From the NCBI RefSeq assembly GCF_030160295.1, contig NZ_BSOB01000022.1:1-47159 (forward strand): a stretch of DNA of 47,159 nt, given 5' to 3'. The notes under the pieces were generated by a model. That model worked only from the letters and a program-made list of their open reading frames with translations, was not told the DNA's origin and made no database searches. Positions 1 to 7,096 of the stretch are shown in pieces. The position numbers and the translations under genes are program-made. The stretch's first letter is position 1. Each line of letters starts with the position of its first letter. The DNA is from Dyella acidisoli. GTDB lineage: Bacteria > Pseudomonadota > Gammaproteobacteria > Xanthomonadales > Rhodanobacteraceae.

Positions 1-10
1 GGACAGTACT

Positions 11-112
11 GGGGCCAGCAAAGAAAAGTGACCCGGTCGCTTCGCGACCGGAAGCGCCGCAGGCAATACCACAACAAACGAGACGCCCAGCTGAGGCGAG
101 ACGCCAATCAGG
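11..112 (+). repeat. Dispersed extragenic repeat, left copy
   Basis: This stretch matches, in inverted orientation, the sequence at 46950-47060 near the other end of the window. Shared blocks include GCAAAGAAAAGTGAC, AAGCGCCGCAGGCAAT, ACAACAAACGA and CCCAGCTGAGGCGAGACG, interrupted by a variable hairpin (CCGGTCGC TTC GCGACCGG, about 34-52). It looks like a dispersed non-coding repeat family. Positions 113-253 hold no convincing gene; the minus-strand alpha-galactosidase ends at 254. Confidence 0.75.
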
Positions 113-253
113 AAAGGTGCTGTGTCCTTCGGACGCATATTTAGATTGAATTCCTCGCCCCTCAAAGCCGAGCACATCCATGTGCTCTTCCCGCGTGCCG
201 TCCTTCGCCGGAACGACAAAGAGGCAAGATTTGCTTTTTCCGCAAGCGGTCAC

Positions 254-1450
254 TTAAGCATGAGGCACAGGAATGCGCACCATCCACACGTCATGCGAAT
301 GCAGCGCGATCGGCTGACGGTCATGCAACGTCACCGCCTTCCCCGTCCATAAATCTTCGCCCTGCTGCGCCCCATGCAAACCGAGCTTGGCAAGATCAAG
401 ATGGAAGGGATGCGTACCCGCATACCGCGTACCGCCAACATTGAACACTGCCACCGCCAGTGCGCCACCTTGCAAGGGACGTGTCCATACCTCCACTTCG
501 CCTTCTGCGTAAGCGCGGGTAGCCTGTTTGCCGAGAGCATCCTGATCGATCGCGATCACATCGCGATGCGTGAGGATATCCCGCACTTCCGGTGACATAT
601 GCGCAAGGTCGTTGCCAGCAAGCAGCGGCGCGGCGAGCATGGCCCACCAACTGAAGTGGGAGCGATTTTCCGCAGCGGTGAGCTGACCGTTGCCGACCTC
701 CAACATATCCGGATCGTTCCAATGGCCAGGACGTGAATACGCAGCCAGCCCGGCCTGCTGCGAAGCAAGCGCGTAGATGCGATCCCAATCCGCAGAGATA
801 TCGCCCGTGGTACGCCAGAGGTTGCCGCCAACGTGTGGATCAGCCGCCCATTCCCATACCGCATCCATGCCGTACTGGCACAGTGAATAGACGATGGGAC
901 GATGCGTGGTGTTCAAGGCATCGCGCATGGTCTGATAGGAAGCTTCCATCATGCGCATTTGCGCTTCAAGATCGTTCGGTGCTTGCTCTTTCATCACATC
1001 CCGATAGCTGCACAGATCGTACTTGAGATAGTCCACGCCCCATTCGGCATAGGTCTGTGCATCCTGCTTCTCGTGACCGAGCGATCCGGCGTAGCCAGCG
1101 CAGGTCTTGGGACCCGGTGAACTGTAGATACCGAGCTTGAGGCCTTTGGCATGCACATAATCGGCCAATGCCTTCATATCGGGGAAACGCGCATTGGGAT
1201 GAATCACGCCCTTGGCATCGCGTTCACCCTGCCAGCCATCGTCGATATTCACGTAAACATAGCCAGCATCGCGCATGCCGCTGGCGACCATCGCATCCGC
1301 AGCTGCGCGCACGTCGGCCTCGGTAACTTTCTCGGCAAAATAATTCCAGCTGTTCCACCCCATGGGTGGAGTTTTCGCTACAGGCGTTTCGGCGCGCACA
1401 TTGGCGGCCAGTAAGGCGATCGCTGCTACAGCAATACACGAAAAGCGCAT
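254..1450 (-). CDS. Secreted alpha-galactosidase, GH27 family
   Basis: Predicted alpha-galactosidase (398 residues) that releases terminal alpha-linked galactose. A Sec signal peptide (MRFSCIAVAAIALLAANVRA) points to export. GH27 landmarks in order are PPMGWNSWNYF (28-38), YVYVNIDDGWQ (64-74), YLKYDLC (141-147, with D145 as the expected nucleophile) and GHWNDPDMLEVGN (242-254, with the acid/base Asp). A C-terminal beta domain follows. The open frame continues upstream to 1651, but that extension translates an extragenic palindrome (WIPAFAGMT). The start at 1450 has a GAGG ribosome site and directly begins the signal peptide. It is divergent from a TonB-dependent receptor, which suggests joint galactoside use. 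Family assignment is firm; the substrate is inferred. Confidence 0.93.
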   Translation of the reverse strand: MRFSCIAVAAIALLAANVRAETPVAKTPPMGWNSWNYFAEKVTEADVRAAADAMVASGMRDAGYVYVNIDDGWQGERDAKGVIHPNARFPDMKALADYVHAKGLKLGIYSSPGPKTCAGYAGSLGHEKQDAQTYAEWGVDYLKYDLCSYRDVMKEQAPNDLEAQMRMMEASYQTMRDALNTTHRPIVYSLCQYGMDAVWEWAADPHVGGNLWRTTGDISADWDRIYALASQQAGLAAYSRPGHWNDPDMLEVGNGQLTAAENRSHFSWWAMLAAPLLAGNDLAHMSPEVRDILTHRDVIAIDQDALGKQATRAYAEGEVEVWTRPLQGGALAVAVFNVGGTRYAGTHPFHLDLAKLGLHGAQQGEDLWTGKAVTLHDRQPIALHSHDVWMVRIPVPHA

Positions 1451-1567
1451 GAATGACCTCGTTGTTGAGTGTTGGCGAGCATTGCATCGTGACGTTGCGA
1501 TACAAGCAAAGATATGGGACTTCGCTTCGTGATTAACCTCGAACTTCAGACGCACCGTAAGCTTGCT

Positions 1568-1647
1568 CGTCATCCCAGCGAAAGCTGGGATCCAGTGACT
1601 TCCCTGCACTTCAAAGACGATGGATCCCAGCTTTCGCTGGGATGACG
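1568..1647. repeat. REP doublet, perfect 27-bp inverted repeat
   Basis: The left arm 1568-1594 (CGTCATCCCAGCGAAAGCTG...) and right arm 1621-1647 are exact reverse complements with a 26-bp spacer. Each arm also contains its own small dyad (CCCAGC/GCTGGG). This is the layout of a REP pair (REPIN/BIME-like), placed between two divergent genes. Confidence 0.85.
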
Positions 1648-1930
1648 ACAACGCGAAACGATGATTCGACGCTAATCAAGCGCTGTTTTGCGCGCCAGAT
1701 ATTAAGTTCGCCATGCAGTAAAGCAAGCACTTTTCGCACTAATTATTGCATTGTGCAGACTTGCGCATCCCTCGTCGAAATTTTTGATCAAGACCCGTCT
1801 CGCTCGCTTGATCAATGATGTTTTGTCGCGGCGATGTACACGGACGTGCGTCGTCGCGCAGACCATCACTACACACACAACAACGCGTTATTGAAATGCG
1901 TTCGCAGATAAAAATGTAGGGGAGAACAAT
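1648..1930. promoter_or_regulatory. Divergent promoter region with two TTGATCAA palindromes
   Basis: This gene-free region separates the alpha-galactosidase from the TonB-dependent receptor. Two identical 8-bp palindromes TTGATCAA lie at 1784-1791 and 1808-1815, 24 bp start to start. That spacing would place them on roughly the same face of the helix, as for a paired operator. The rest is relatively AT-rich with no recognisable RNA. The AGGGGAGA ribosome site at about 1918-1925 serves the receptor. Regulatory use is inferred from spacing and position only. Confidence 0.4.
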
Positions 1931-4741
1931 ATGTCGAAACATCCGATCGCGGTGGCGGTCCTGGCCGCGCTTTCGCTCATGCTGGCAGCCAATCTGCAAG
2001 CACAGACGGCCGCACCACCTCAAGACAGCACTGCGTCGCAAGACAATGGGCAGTCGCCCAGTGACGCAAAAAAAGACAAGACCAAGAATCTGGACACGGT
2101 CATCGTCAGCGGATCGTTGATCAACAACGCACAGATCCAGACCGCTACGCCTACTTACACGATCACCGCACAGGACATGAAGGCGCGCGGTTTCAATAGC
2201 GTCGCTGAAGTTCTGCAGAACTCGGTCTTCGCCACCGGCACCGTTCCGGGTTCGCAGACGCCGGGATTCAACCAGGGCTCGCAGACATTCAGTTTCTACG
2301 GCCTGAATCCCGAGTACACGTTGACCTTGCTGGATGGCAAGCCAATCTCGCAATTCGGCCAGCTTTACGGCGGCGTCAGCGACTTCACCAACATCGGCAA
2401 CATCCCGATGAGCATCGTCGATCACATCGACATCCTGCCCGGCGGTGGTTCATCGATCTACGGCTCGCAAGCGATCTCGGGCGTGGTCAATATCGTCACC
2501 AAGCAGCACATGGACGGCGCCGAGGCAAGCGTGCGCACCGGCAACTACAGCCTGGGCGGTGGTGCCAATCAGCGCTTGTCCGTTTCGTTCGGACATCAGT
2601 TTGGCAAACTGGATGTCGTCGGCACAGTTGAGTTCTTCAATCAATCGCCCGCGTGGTATTACCAGCGCGACCTGACCACCGCCGCACCGCGCCCGATCAT
2701 CGTCGCGGCCATGTGGGATTACGGCACGGGCGGATCTTTGCAGGGCTTTGTGCCTCCACCCAACGGATGCGGCGGACTGAGCAATCTTTTCGCAGGCACC
2801 ACTACGCAGGTATTTCGCGCTCCGCTCAGCGGCAGCTTCTGCGGCTCGCCCAAGACGTACAGCTACGGCACCTTCATCAATCAGGAACGCAGTTACAGCA
2901 GCATGCTGAAATTGCGCTACAACCTCAACGACTATGTGCGTCTGTATGGCGATGTACTGGCGAGCTGGCAGCAGCAGAAATTCACTGCGGGCATCGCCTA
3001 TAACTGGTGGGGCCCCAATGACCTTCCCGGCGGCTTGATCGAGGACGCTACCACGCACCATGTGTTGTTCCCCGAACGCTTCTTTGCACCGGAAGAAGTG
3101 GGCAACAACAACTACAACGGTTTGTTGCGCCAGGACGATCTTATGTACCAGGCGGACTTGGGTGCCAACGGCAAGTTCGGCGATTCAGGCTGGGACTGGG
3201 ATGTGTATTTCCTGCGCTCCGGCGAGCGCACCACCGATCTCAGCCCGCTGCATCCGGCGGCGGCCGTGGACGGCTTTTTCGAATCCATGCTGGGTCCGGT
3301 GGTCGGTGTCGATCCCAACACCGGCTACAACATGTACCACCCCAATTACGGCGCGTTCTTCTCCCCTATCACGCCGGCGCAATACGCAAGCTTCACGATC
3401 AACGTCAACGCGCTGTACAACACGTGGATCAACAATCTGCGCGGTACCGTCAGTAACGACAGCCTGTTCCATCTGCCGGGTGGTGATGCAGGCTTCGCCT
3501 GGCTGGTGGAAGGCGGCAATCAGGCCTGGTACAACCCGGTGAATCCGCTGGTAGCCAATGGACTGCTCTGGGGCAACACGGGCGTGTCCGGTGGTGGTCA
3601 GCGCGATCACTATGCCTCCGCGTTCCAGTTGAACCTGCCGGTGCTTTCCCAGCTCACGTTCGATCTTTCGGGACGTACCGACCGCTACACCGTAAAGGAT
3701 GGATCGCCCAACACCAAGTTCACGTACAAGATCGGCATCGAATACCGCCCGTTCGATACGTTGCTGGTTCGCGGCAATTACGCCACGGGCTTCATCGCGC
3801 CCGATATGTCGTCGATCTTCCTTGGCCCTTCCGGGCAGTACAACAGCGTCACGGATTACTACCTGTGCGCGACGAAAGGCGGCAATCAGAACTGCACGGC
3901 CAATTACACCGATGGCGTGAAGATCAATGTGCTGCCCAACAAGAAGCTGCAACCGACCAATTCGACCAGTTGGACGCTGGGAACCGTGTGGGCACCGGTT
4001 CACAACCTGAGCTTCAGCGCCGATTTCCTGCACATCGCCATCAACAATGAAATCCAGTTGCAAAGCTCGGACATACTGATGCGGCAGGAAGCCCAATGCC
4101 GGTTGGGTCAGCTGCCGTCGGATTCGGCCATCTGCCAGAGCGCCTATGCGCAGATCACCCGCAGCCCGTATACCGGTCAAGCCACCAACCTCAACCTGTA
4201 TTACATCAATATCGCCAACGAGGTCACCGATTCGGTGACGACAGAAGCCAAGTATGTCTTCGATCCGACCCGCTTGGGTACGTTCGCGGTGCAGTTGGAT
4301 TACAACGACATGCTCAAGCATCAGTTCCAGGAATATCCAGGGACGACGCCGATCAACCAGCTCACCAATCCGCTGTGGAGCACGGAATTCAAGGATCTGG
4401 CGAGCGGCTCGTTGAGCTGGTCATGGCACGACATCTTGCGCAGCACGGTGTACTGGCACCGTTACAGCCCAACACCCAACTATGTTGCATTTACCTATGG
4501 CCCCACCTATCCGGGCGCGGGACATTTGCCGCCGTGGATTCTCTACAACTGGAGCATAGGCTACACGCCAGTGAAGAACCTGGATCTGTCGCTGATGATC
4601 AACAACGTGTTCAACAAGATGCCGCCGAGTGATCCTGGCTATCGCACGAGCCGCACGTTCCCGTACTTCAATAACTACAACTACAACATTTACGGGAGAC
4701 AGATCATGCTGCAGGCGGATTACAAGTTCGGCGGGGGTTGA
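1931..4741 (+). CDS. TonB-dependent outer-membrane receptor
   Basis: A 936-residue outer-membrane receptor that would import a ligand using TonB/ExbBD energy. It has a signal peptide (MSKHPIAVAVLAALSLMLAA, cleaved near LQAQ). A Gln/Ser/Asp-rich linker is followed by the plug domain (about residues 55-190: LDTVIVSGSL, GFNSVAEVLQNS, LTLLDGKPIS, IDILPGGGSSIYGSQAISG). The rest is a large beta-barrel ending in RQIMLQADYKFGGG; the aromatic beta-signal is followed by three extra Gly. The ribosome site AGGGGAGA fits the ATG. Divergence from a GH27 enzyme suggests an oligosaccharide ligand, but the ligand cannot be read from sequence. No anti-sigma/FecR-type extension is visible. Confidence 0.93.
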   Translation: MSKHPIAVAVLAALSLMLAANLQAQTAAPPQDSTASQDNGQSPSDAKKDKTKNLDTVIVSGSLINNAQIQTATPTYTITAQDMKARGFNSVAEVLQNSVFATGTVPGSQTPGFNQGSQTFSFYGLNPEYTLTLLDGKPISQFGQLYGGVSDFTNIGNIPMSIVDHIDILPGGGSSIYGSQAISGVVNIVTKQHMDGAEASVRTGNYSLGGGANQRLSVSFGHQFGKLDVVGTVEFFNQSPAWYYQRDLTTAAPRPIIVAAMWDYGTGGSLQGFVPPPNGCGGLSNLFAGTTTQVFRAPLSGSFCGSPKTYSYGTFINQERSYSSMLKLRYNLNDYVRLYGDVLASWQQQKFTAGIAYNWWGPNDLPGGLIEDATTHHVLFPERFFAPEEVGNNNYNGLLRQDDLMYQADLGANGKFGDSGWDWDVYFLRSGERTTDLSPLHPAAAVDGFFESMLGPVVGVDPNTGYNMYHPNYGAFFSPITPAQYASFTINVNALYNTWINNLRGTVSNDSLFHLPGGDAGFAWLVEGGNQAWYNPVNPLVANGLLWGNTGVSGGGQRDHYASAFQLNLPVLSQLTFDLSGRTDRYTVKDGSPNTKFTYKIGIEYRPFDTLLVRGNYATGFIAPDMSSIFLGPSGQYNSVTDYYLCATKGGNQNCTANYTDGVKINVLPNKKLQPTNSTSWTLGTVWAPVHNLSFSADFLHIAINNEIQLQSSDILMRQEAQCRLGQLPSDSAICQSAYAQITRSPYTGQATNLNLYYINIANEVTDSVTTEAKYVFDPTRLGTFAVQLDYNDMLKHQFQEYPGTTPINQLTNPLWSTEFKDLASGSLSWSWHDILRSTVYWHRYSPTPNYVAFTYGPTYPGAGHLPPWILYNWSIGYTPVKNLDLSLMINNVFNKMPPSDPGYRTSRTFPYFNNYNYNIYGRQIMLQADYKFGGG

Positions 4742-4755
4742 TGACGCTTACGTGG

Positions 4756-4775
4756 GTTGGGGTGTAAACCCCAAC
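4756..4775 (+). terminator. Candidate terminator hairpin after the receptor gene
   Basis: GTTGGGGT-GTAA-ACCCCAAC forms a perfect 8-bp stem with a 4-nt loop, 15 nt after the receptor stop. There is no U-tract. A second GGTTGGGGTG/CACCCCAACC pairing (4755-4764 with 4813-4822) overlaps it, so this may be a dispersed repeat acting as a transcript end. Confidence 0.45.
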
Positions 4776-4833
4776 ATCGCGATCTTGATCAACATAGCAA
4801 CGTTGGCGTTCGCACCCCAACCTACACCCTCAT

Positions 4834-4912
4834 CGTCGTCCCGGCGAAAGCCGGGACCCAGTGACTTGTACACCACTAGAGTCGCTAGGCACCGGCCTTC
4901 GCCGGGGCGACG
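4834..4912. repeat. Degenerate REP doublet
   Basis: The left arm at 4834-4860 (CGTCGTCCCGGCGAAAGCCG...) pairs imperfectly with 4891-4912 (ACCGGCCTTCGCCGGGGCGA...). It has the same architecture as the perfect doublets at 1568 and 6835 but with several mismatches, indicating an older copy. Confidence 0.7.
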
Positions 4913-4939
4913 AGATTATTCACAGTGTCGTTAAGGCCA

Positions 4940-5677
4940 TCACCGCGGCACCACATCCCTGCCAACTCGCTTAATGTGCTGCTCTGCATACATCGCGGCC
5001 GCATCAGCGTCGCCACAAACAATCGCCTCATAAATCAGGCGATGTTCGGACGCATAGAGCTGCACGCGCTTGGCTTCGTAAATACCGTCGTCCTTCAGGC
5101 GCTTCCATAACGGCTGATCCATGGTGCTAGCGACCACGTCGGCAACTTTCACCAGCAGCGGATCGCCGGTCATCACGGCAAGCTGGCGATGGAACAAGCG
5201 GTCGCTATCGTTCCAGCGCGTGCACTGCTCTGGATCGGCGATGTCGGTGATCGATTCCATCTGGGCCAGATAGTGCTCGGCCAGCGCATCCGGCTTGGCG
5301 CGCTGCGCTGCGCGTCTGGCGATGGACGGCTCCAGGATATGGCGCAAATCCAGCGTGGATGCAGGACTGACGTCAGCATCTGCCCCGGTTGCACCGGCCA
5401 TCGTGGCCATGGATAAACATTGCACCGCGTCGCTGCTCACATAGGTGCCGGCATTGCGGCGCGTGATGACCAACCCCTGGTTTTGCAATGCGCCGATAGC
5501 CTCGCGTACCGCCGGACGCCCAACGCGAAAACGCGTGGATAGCTCGCGTTCCGACGGCAGGCGTTCGTCCGCAATAAGCCGACCATTGCGGATGTCGGCG
5601 CGGATGCGCTCGGCAACTTGCTCATAGATCTGCTTAGGGCGAAACGACTCTTCGAGGATTGCTTGTGCCCTGGCCAT
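4940..5677 (-). CDS. GntR-family (FadR/FCD) transcriptional regulator
   Basis: A 245-residue ligand-responsive DNA-binding protein. The N-terminal winged helix-turn-helix (about 13-82) carries the GntR signature IYEQVAERIRADI, LPSERELSTRFRVGRPAVRE and TRRNAGTYV. The C-terminal all-helical FCD domain keeps putative metal/ligand residues (D and H in SDRLFHRQL, then SEHRLIYEAI and AEQHIKRV). I chose the ATG at 5677 rather than 5695 because AGGGGAGAGGG sits just before it. It is divergent from the hydroxyproline-type dehydratase gene, so it probably controls that gene and responds to a hydroxyproline or related catabolite. The effector is inferred. Confidence 0.88.
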   Translation of the reverse strand: MARAQAILEESFRPKQIYEQVAERIRADIRNGRLIADERLPSERELSTRFRVGRPAVREAIGALQNQGLVITRRNAGTYVSSDAVQCLSMATMAGATGADADVSPASTLDLRHILEPSIARRAAQRAKPDALAEHYLAQMESITDIADPEQCTRWNDSDRLFHRQLAVMTGDPLLVKVADVVASTMDQPLWKRLKDDGIYEAKRVQLYASEHRLIYEAIVCGDADAAAMYAEQHIKRVGRDVVPR

Positions 5678-5701
5678 ACCCTCTCCCCTGGTCATGATTT
5701 A

Positions 5702-5771
5702 GACCAAATTATCGTATTTCTCATATTATTGGTTGAATAGTGTTCCAATAGTGGCCTAGATTGCAACCAAT
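5702..5771. promoter_or_regulatory. Divergent promoter/operator region with ATTGG half-sites
   Basis: Between the GntR and dehydratase genes, TATTGG (5727-5732) and CCAATA (5745-5750) form exact inverted hexamers. ATTGGTTG (5728-5735) also has an exact inverted partner CAACCAAT (5764-5771). Such spaced dyads are typical of GntR/FadR operators. The assignment is inferred from position next to the regulator's own gene. Confidence 0.45.
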
Positions 5772-5790
5772 CAAAAACAGGGGGAGCAGG

Positions 5791-6798
5791 ATGAAACCGG
5801 ACCGTTTCGTCAGCACGGTGGAGATGCACGCCGCCGGCGAGCCTTTCCGCATCGTTACGGGCGGCTGGCCCAGGCCACCAGGCCATACCATCGTGGAACG
5901 CCGTGCGTGGATGAAGGCGCATATCGACCACCTGCGCCGCGCGTTGATGCTGGAGCCGCGTGGCCATGCACAAATGTATGGCGGCTACCTCACCGAGCCG
6001 GTCAGCAAGCGCGCCGACTTCGGCGTGATCTTCATGCACAACGAAGGCTATAGCGATCATTGCGGTCACGGCGTCATCGCGTTGGCCACGGCGGCCGTCC
6101 AACTGGGTTGGGTGGAACGCACCGCGCCGGAAACGCGCATCGGCATCGATGCGCCGTGCGGATTCATCGAGGCCTTCGTCCAGTGGGATGGAGAGCACGC
6201 CGGCCAGGTGCGCTTCGTCAACGTGCCCTCTTTTATCTGGCTACGCGATGCGGTGGTGCATACGCCAAACTTCGGTGAAGTGCGCGGCGATATCGCCTTT
6301 GGCGGTGCGTTCTATTTTTATGCGTCGGGCCAACCATTCGGGCTGGCGATTCGCGAAGCCGAGGTCGAACGGCTGACCCAATTCGGCGATGAGGTGAAAC
6401 AAGCTGCCAACGCGGCGTATAAAGTCGTTCACCCGCATATCCCGGAGATCAATCACATCTACGGAACGATCATCGACAACACACCGCGACATGCCGGCTC
6501 AAGCCAAGCCAATTGCTGCGTATTTGCCGACCGCGAGGTAGACCGCTCACCCACCGGCTCGGGCACGGCCGGCCGCGTAGCGCAATTGTTCTTGCGCGGT
6601 GACATGCAACGGCACGATACGCTGGTCAACGAATCCATCATCGGCACTGTCTTTCGTGGGCGCGTGCTGGAGGAAACCCGACTGGACCGATTCGATGCAG
6701 TGATTCCGGAAATCGAAGGCGATGCGCATGTCTGCGGCTTTGCTCAGTGGCTGATCGATGAGCGTGATCCGCTGACTTACGGGTTTCTTGTGCGTTGA
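5791..6798 (+). CDS. Predicted trans-3-hydroxy-L-proline dehydratase (proline racemase family)
   Basis: A 335-residue proline racemase-superfamily enzyme. The first catalytic position is Cys91 in SDHCGHGVIA. The second, which is Cys in racemases and 4-hydroxyproline epimerases, is Thr255 in DRSPTGSGTAG. A Cys/Thr pair is the known mark of trans-3-hydroxy-L-proline dehydratases, which form delta-1-pyrroline-2-carboxylate. Start chosen at the ATG preceded by AGGGGGAGCAGG, not the upstream TTG at 5761. The divergent GntR regulator supports an inducible catabolic role. The partner pyrroline-2-carboxylate reductase is not nearby. Function is inferred from the active-site pair; an epimerase is less likely. 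Confidence 0.85.
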   Translation: MKPDRFVSTVEMHAAGEPFRIVTGGWPRPPGHTIVERRAWMKAHIDHLRRALMLEPRGHAQMYGGYLTEPVSKRADFGVIFMHNEGYSDHCGHGVIALATAAVQLGWVERTAPETRIGIDAPCGFIEAFVQWDGEHAGQVRFVNVPSFIWLRDAVVHTPNFGEVRGDIAFGGAFYFYASGQPFGLAIREAEVERLTQFGDEVKQAANAAYKVVHPHIPEINHIYGTIIDNTPRHAGSSQANCCVFADREVDRSPTGSGTAGRVAQLFLRGDMQRHDTLVNESIIGTVFRGRVLEETRLDRFDAVIPEIEGDAHVCGFAQWLIDERDPLTYGFLVR

Positions 6799-6806
6799 AG
6801 GGTGAG

Positions 6807-6945
6807 TTGCCATGAAAGCGTGCGTTCCCTTACTGCCGTCATGCCCGCGAAAGCGGGCATCCATTTTTAAAGATGTATCAGAGCAAGATGGATGCCCGCT
6901 TTCGCGGGCATGACGGCCATAGGGTAATGGCGAATTTCATGGCAA
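6807..6945. repeat. REPIN/MITE-like element with 11-bp terminal inverted repeats
   Basis: The core is a perfect 30-bp inverted repeat (6835-6864 with 6888-6917, GCCGTCATGCCCGCGAAAGC...) around a 23-bp spacer. Outside it, TTGCCATGAAA (6807-6817) and TTTCATGGCAA (6935-6945) are exact inverted ends. The unit is therefore a bounded 139-bp element rather than a lone hairpin. It follows the dehydratase stop by 8 bp and could end its transcript. A half-copy with the same flank lies at about 16292-16350. Confidence 0.75.
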
Positions 6946-7096
6946 TCCGCGCATTTGTGCCGACATCGCGCTCTCTCCTGCGGAAATTTCCTCAAGACCC
7001 CAATCACAACGACTCCCACACTGGATGAGGCCAGCCTCTGGCTGGCAGTCATGCTGCATGACTCACTACAACATCCATAAATTGGGAGGGTAAACC

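Noticed and set aside
3185-4321. 378-codon open frame antisense to the TonB-dependent receptor
   Set aside because: It is entirely covered by the receptor, which shows clear plug and barrel features; no own ribosome site or domain.
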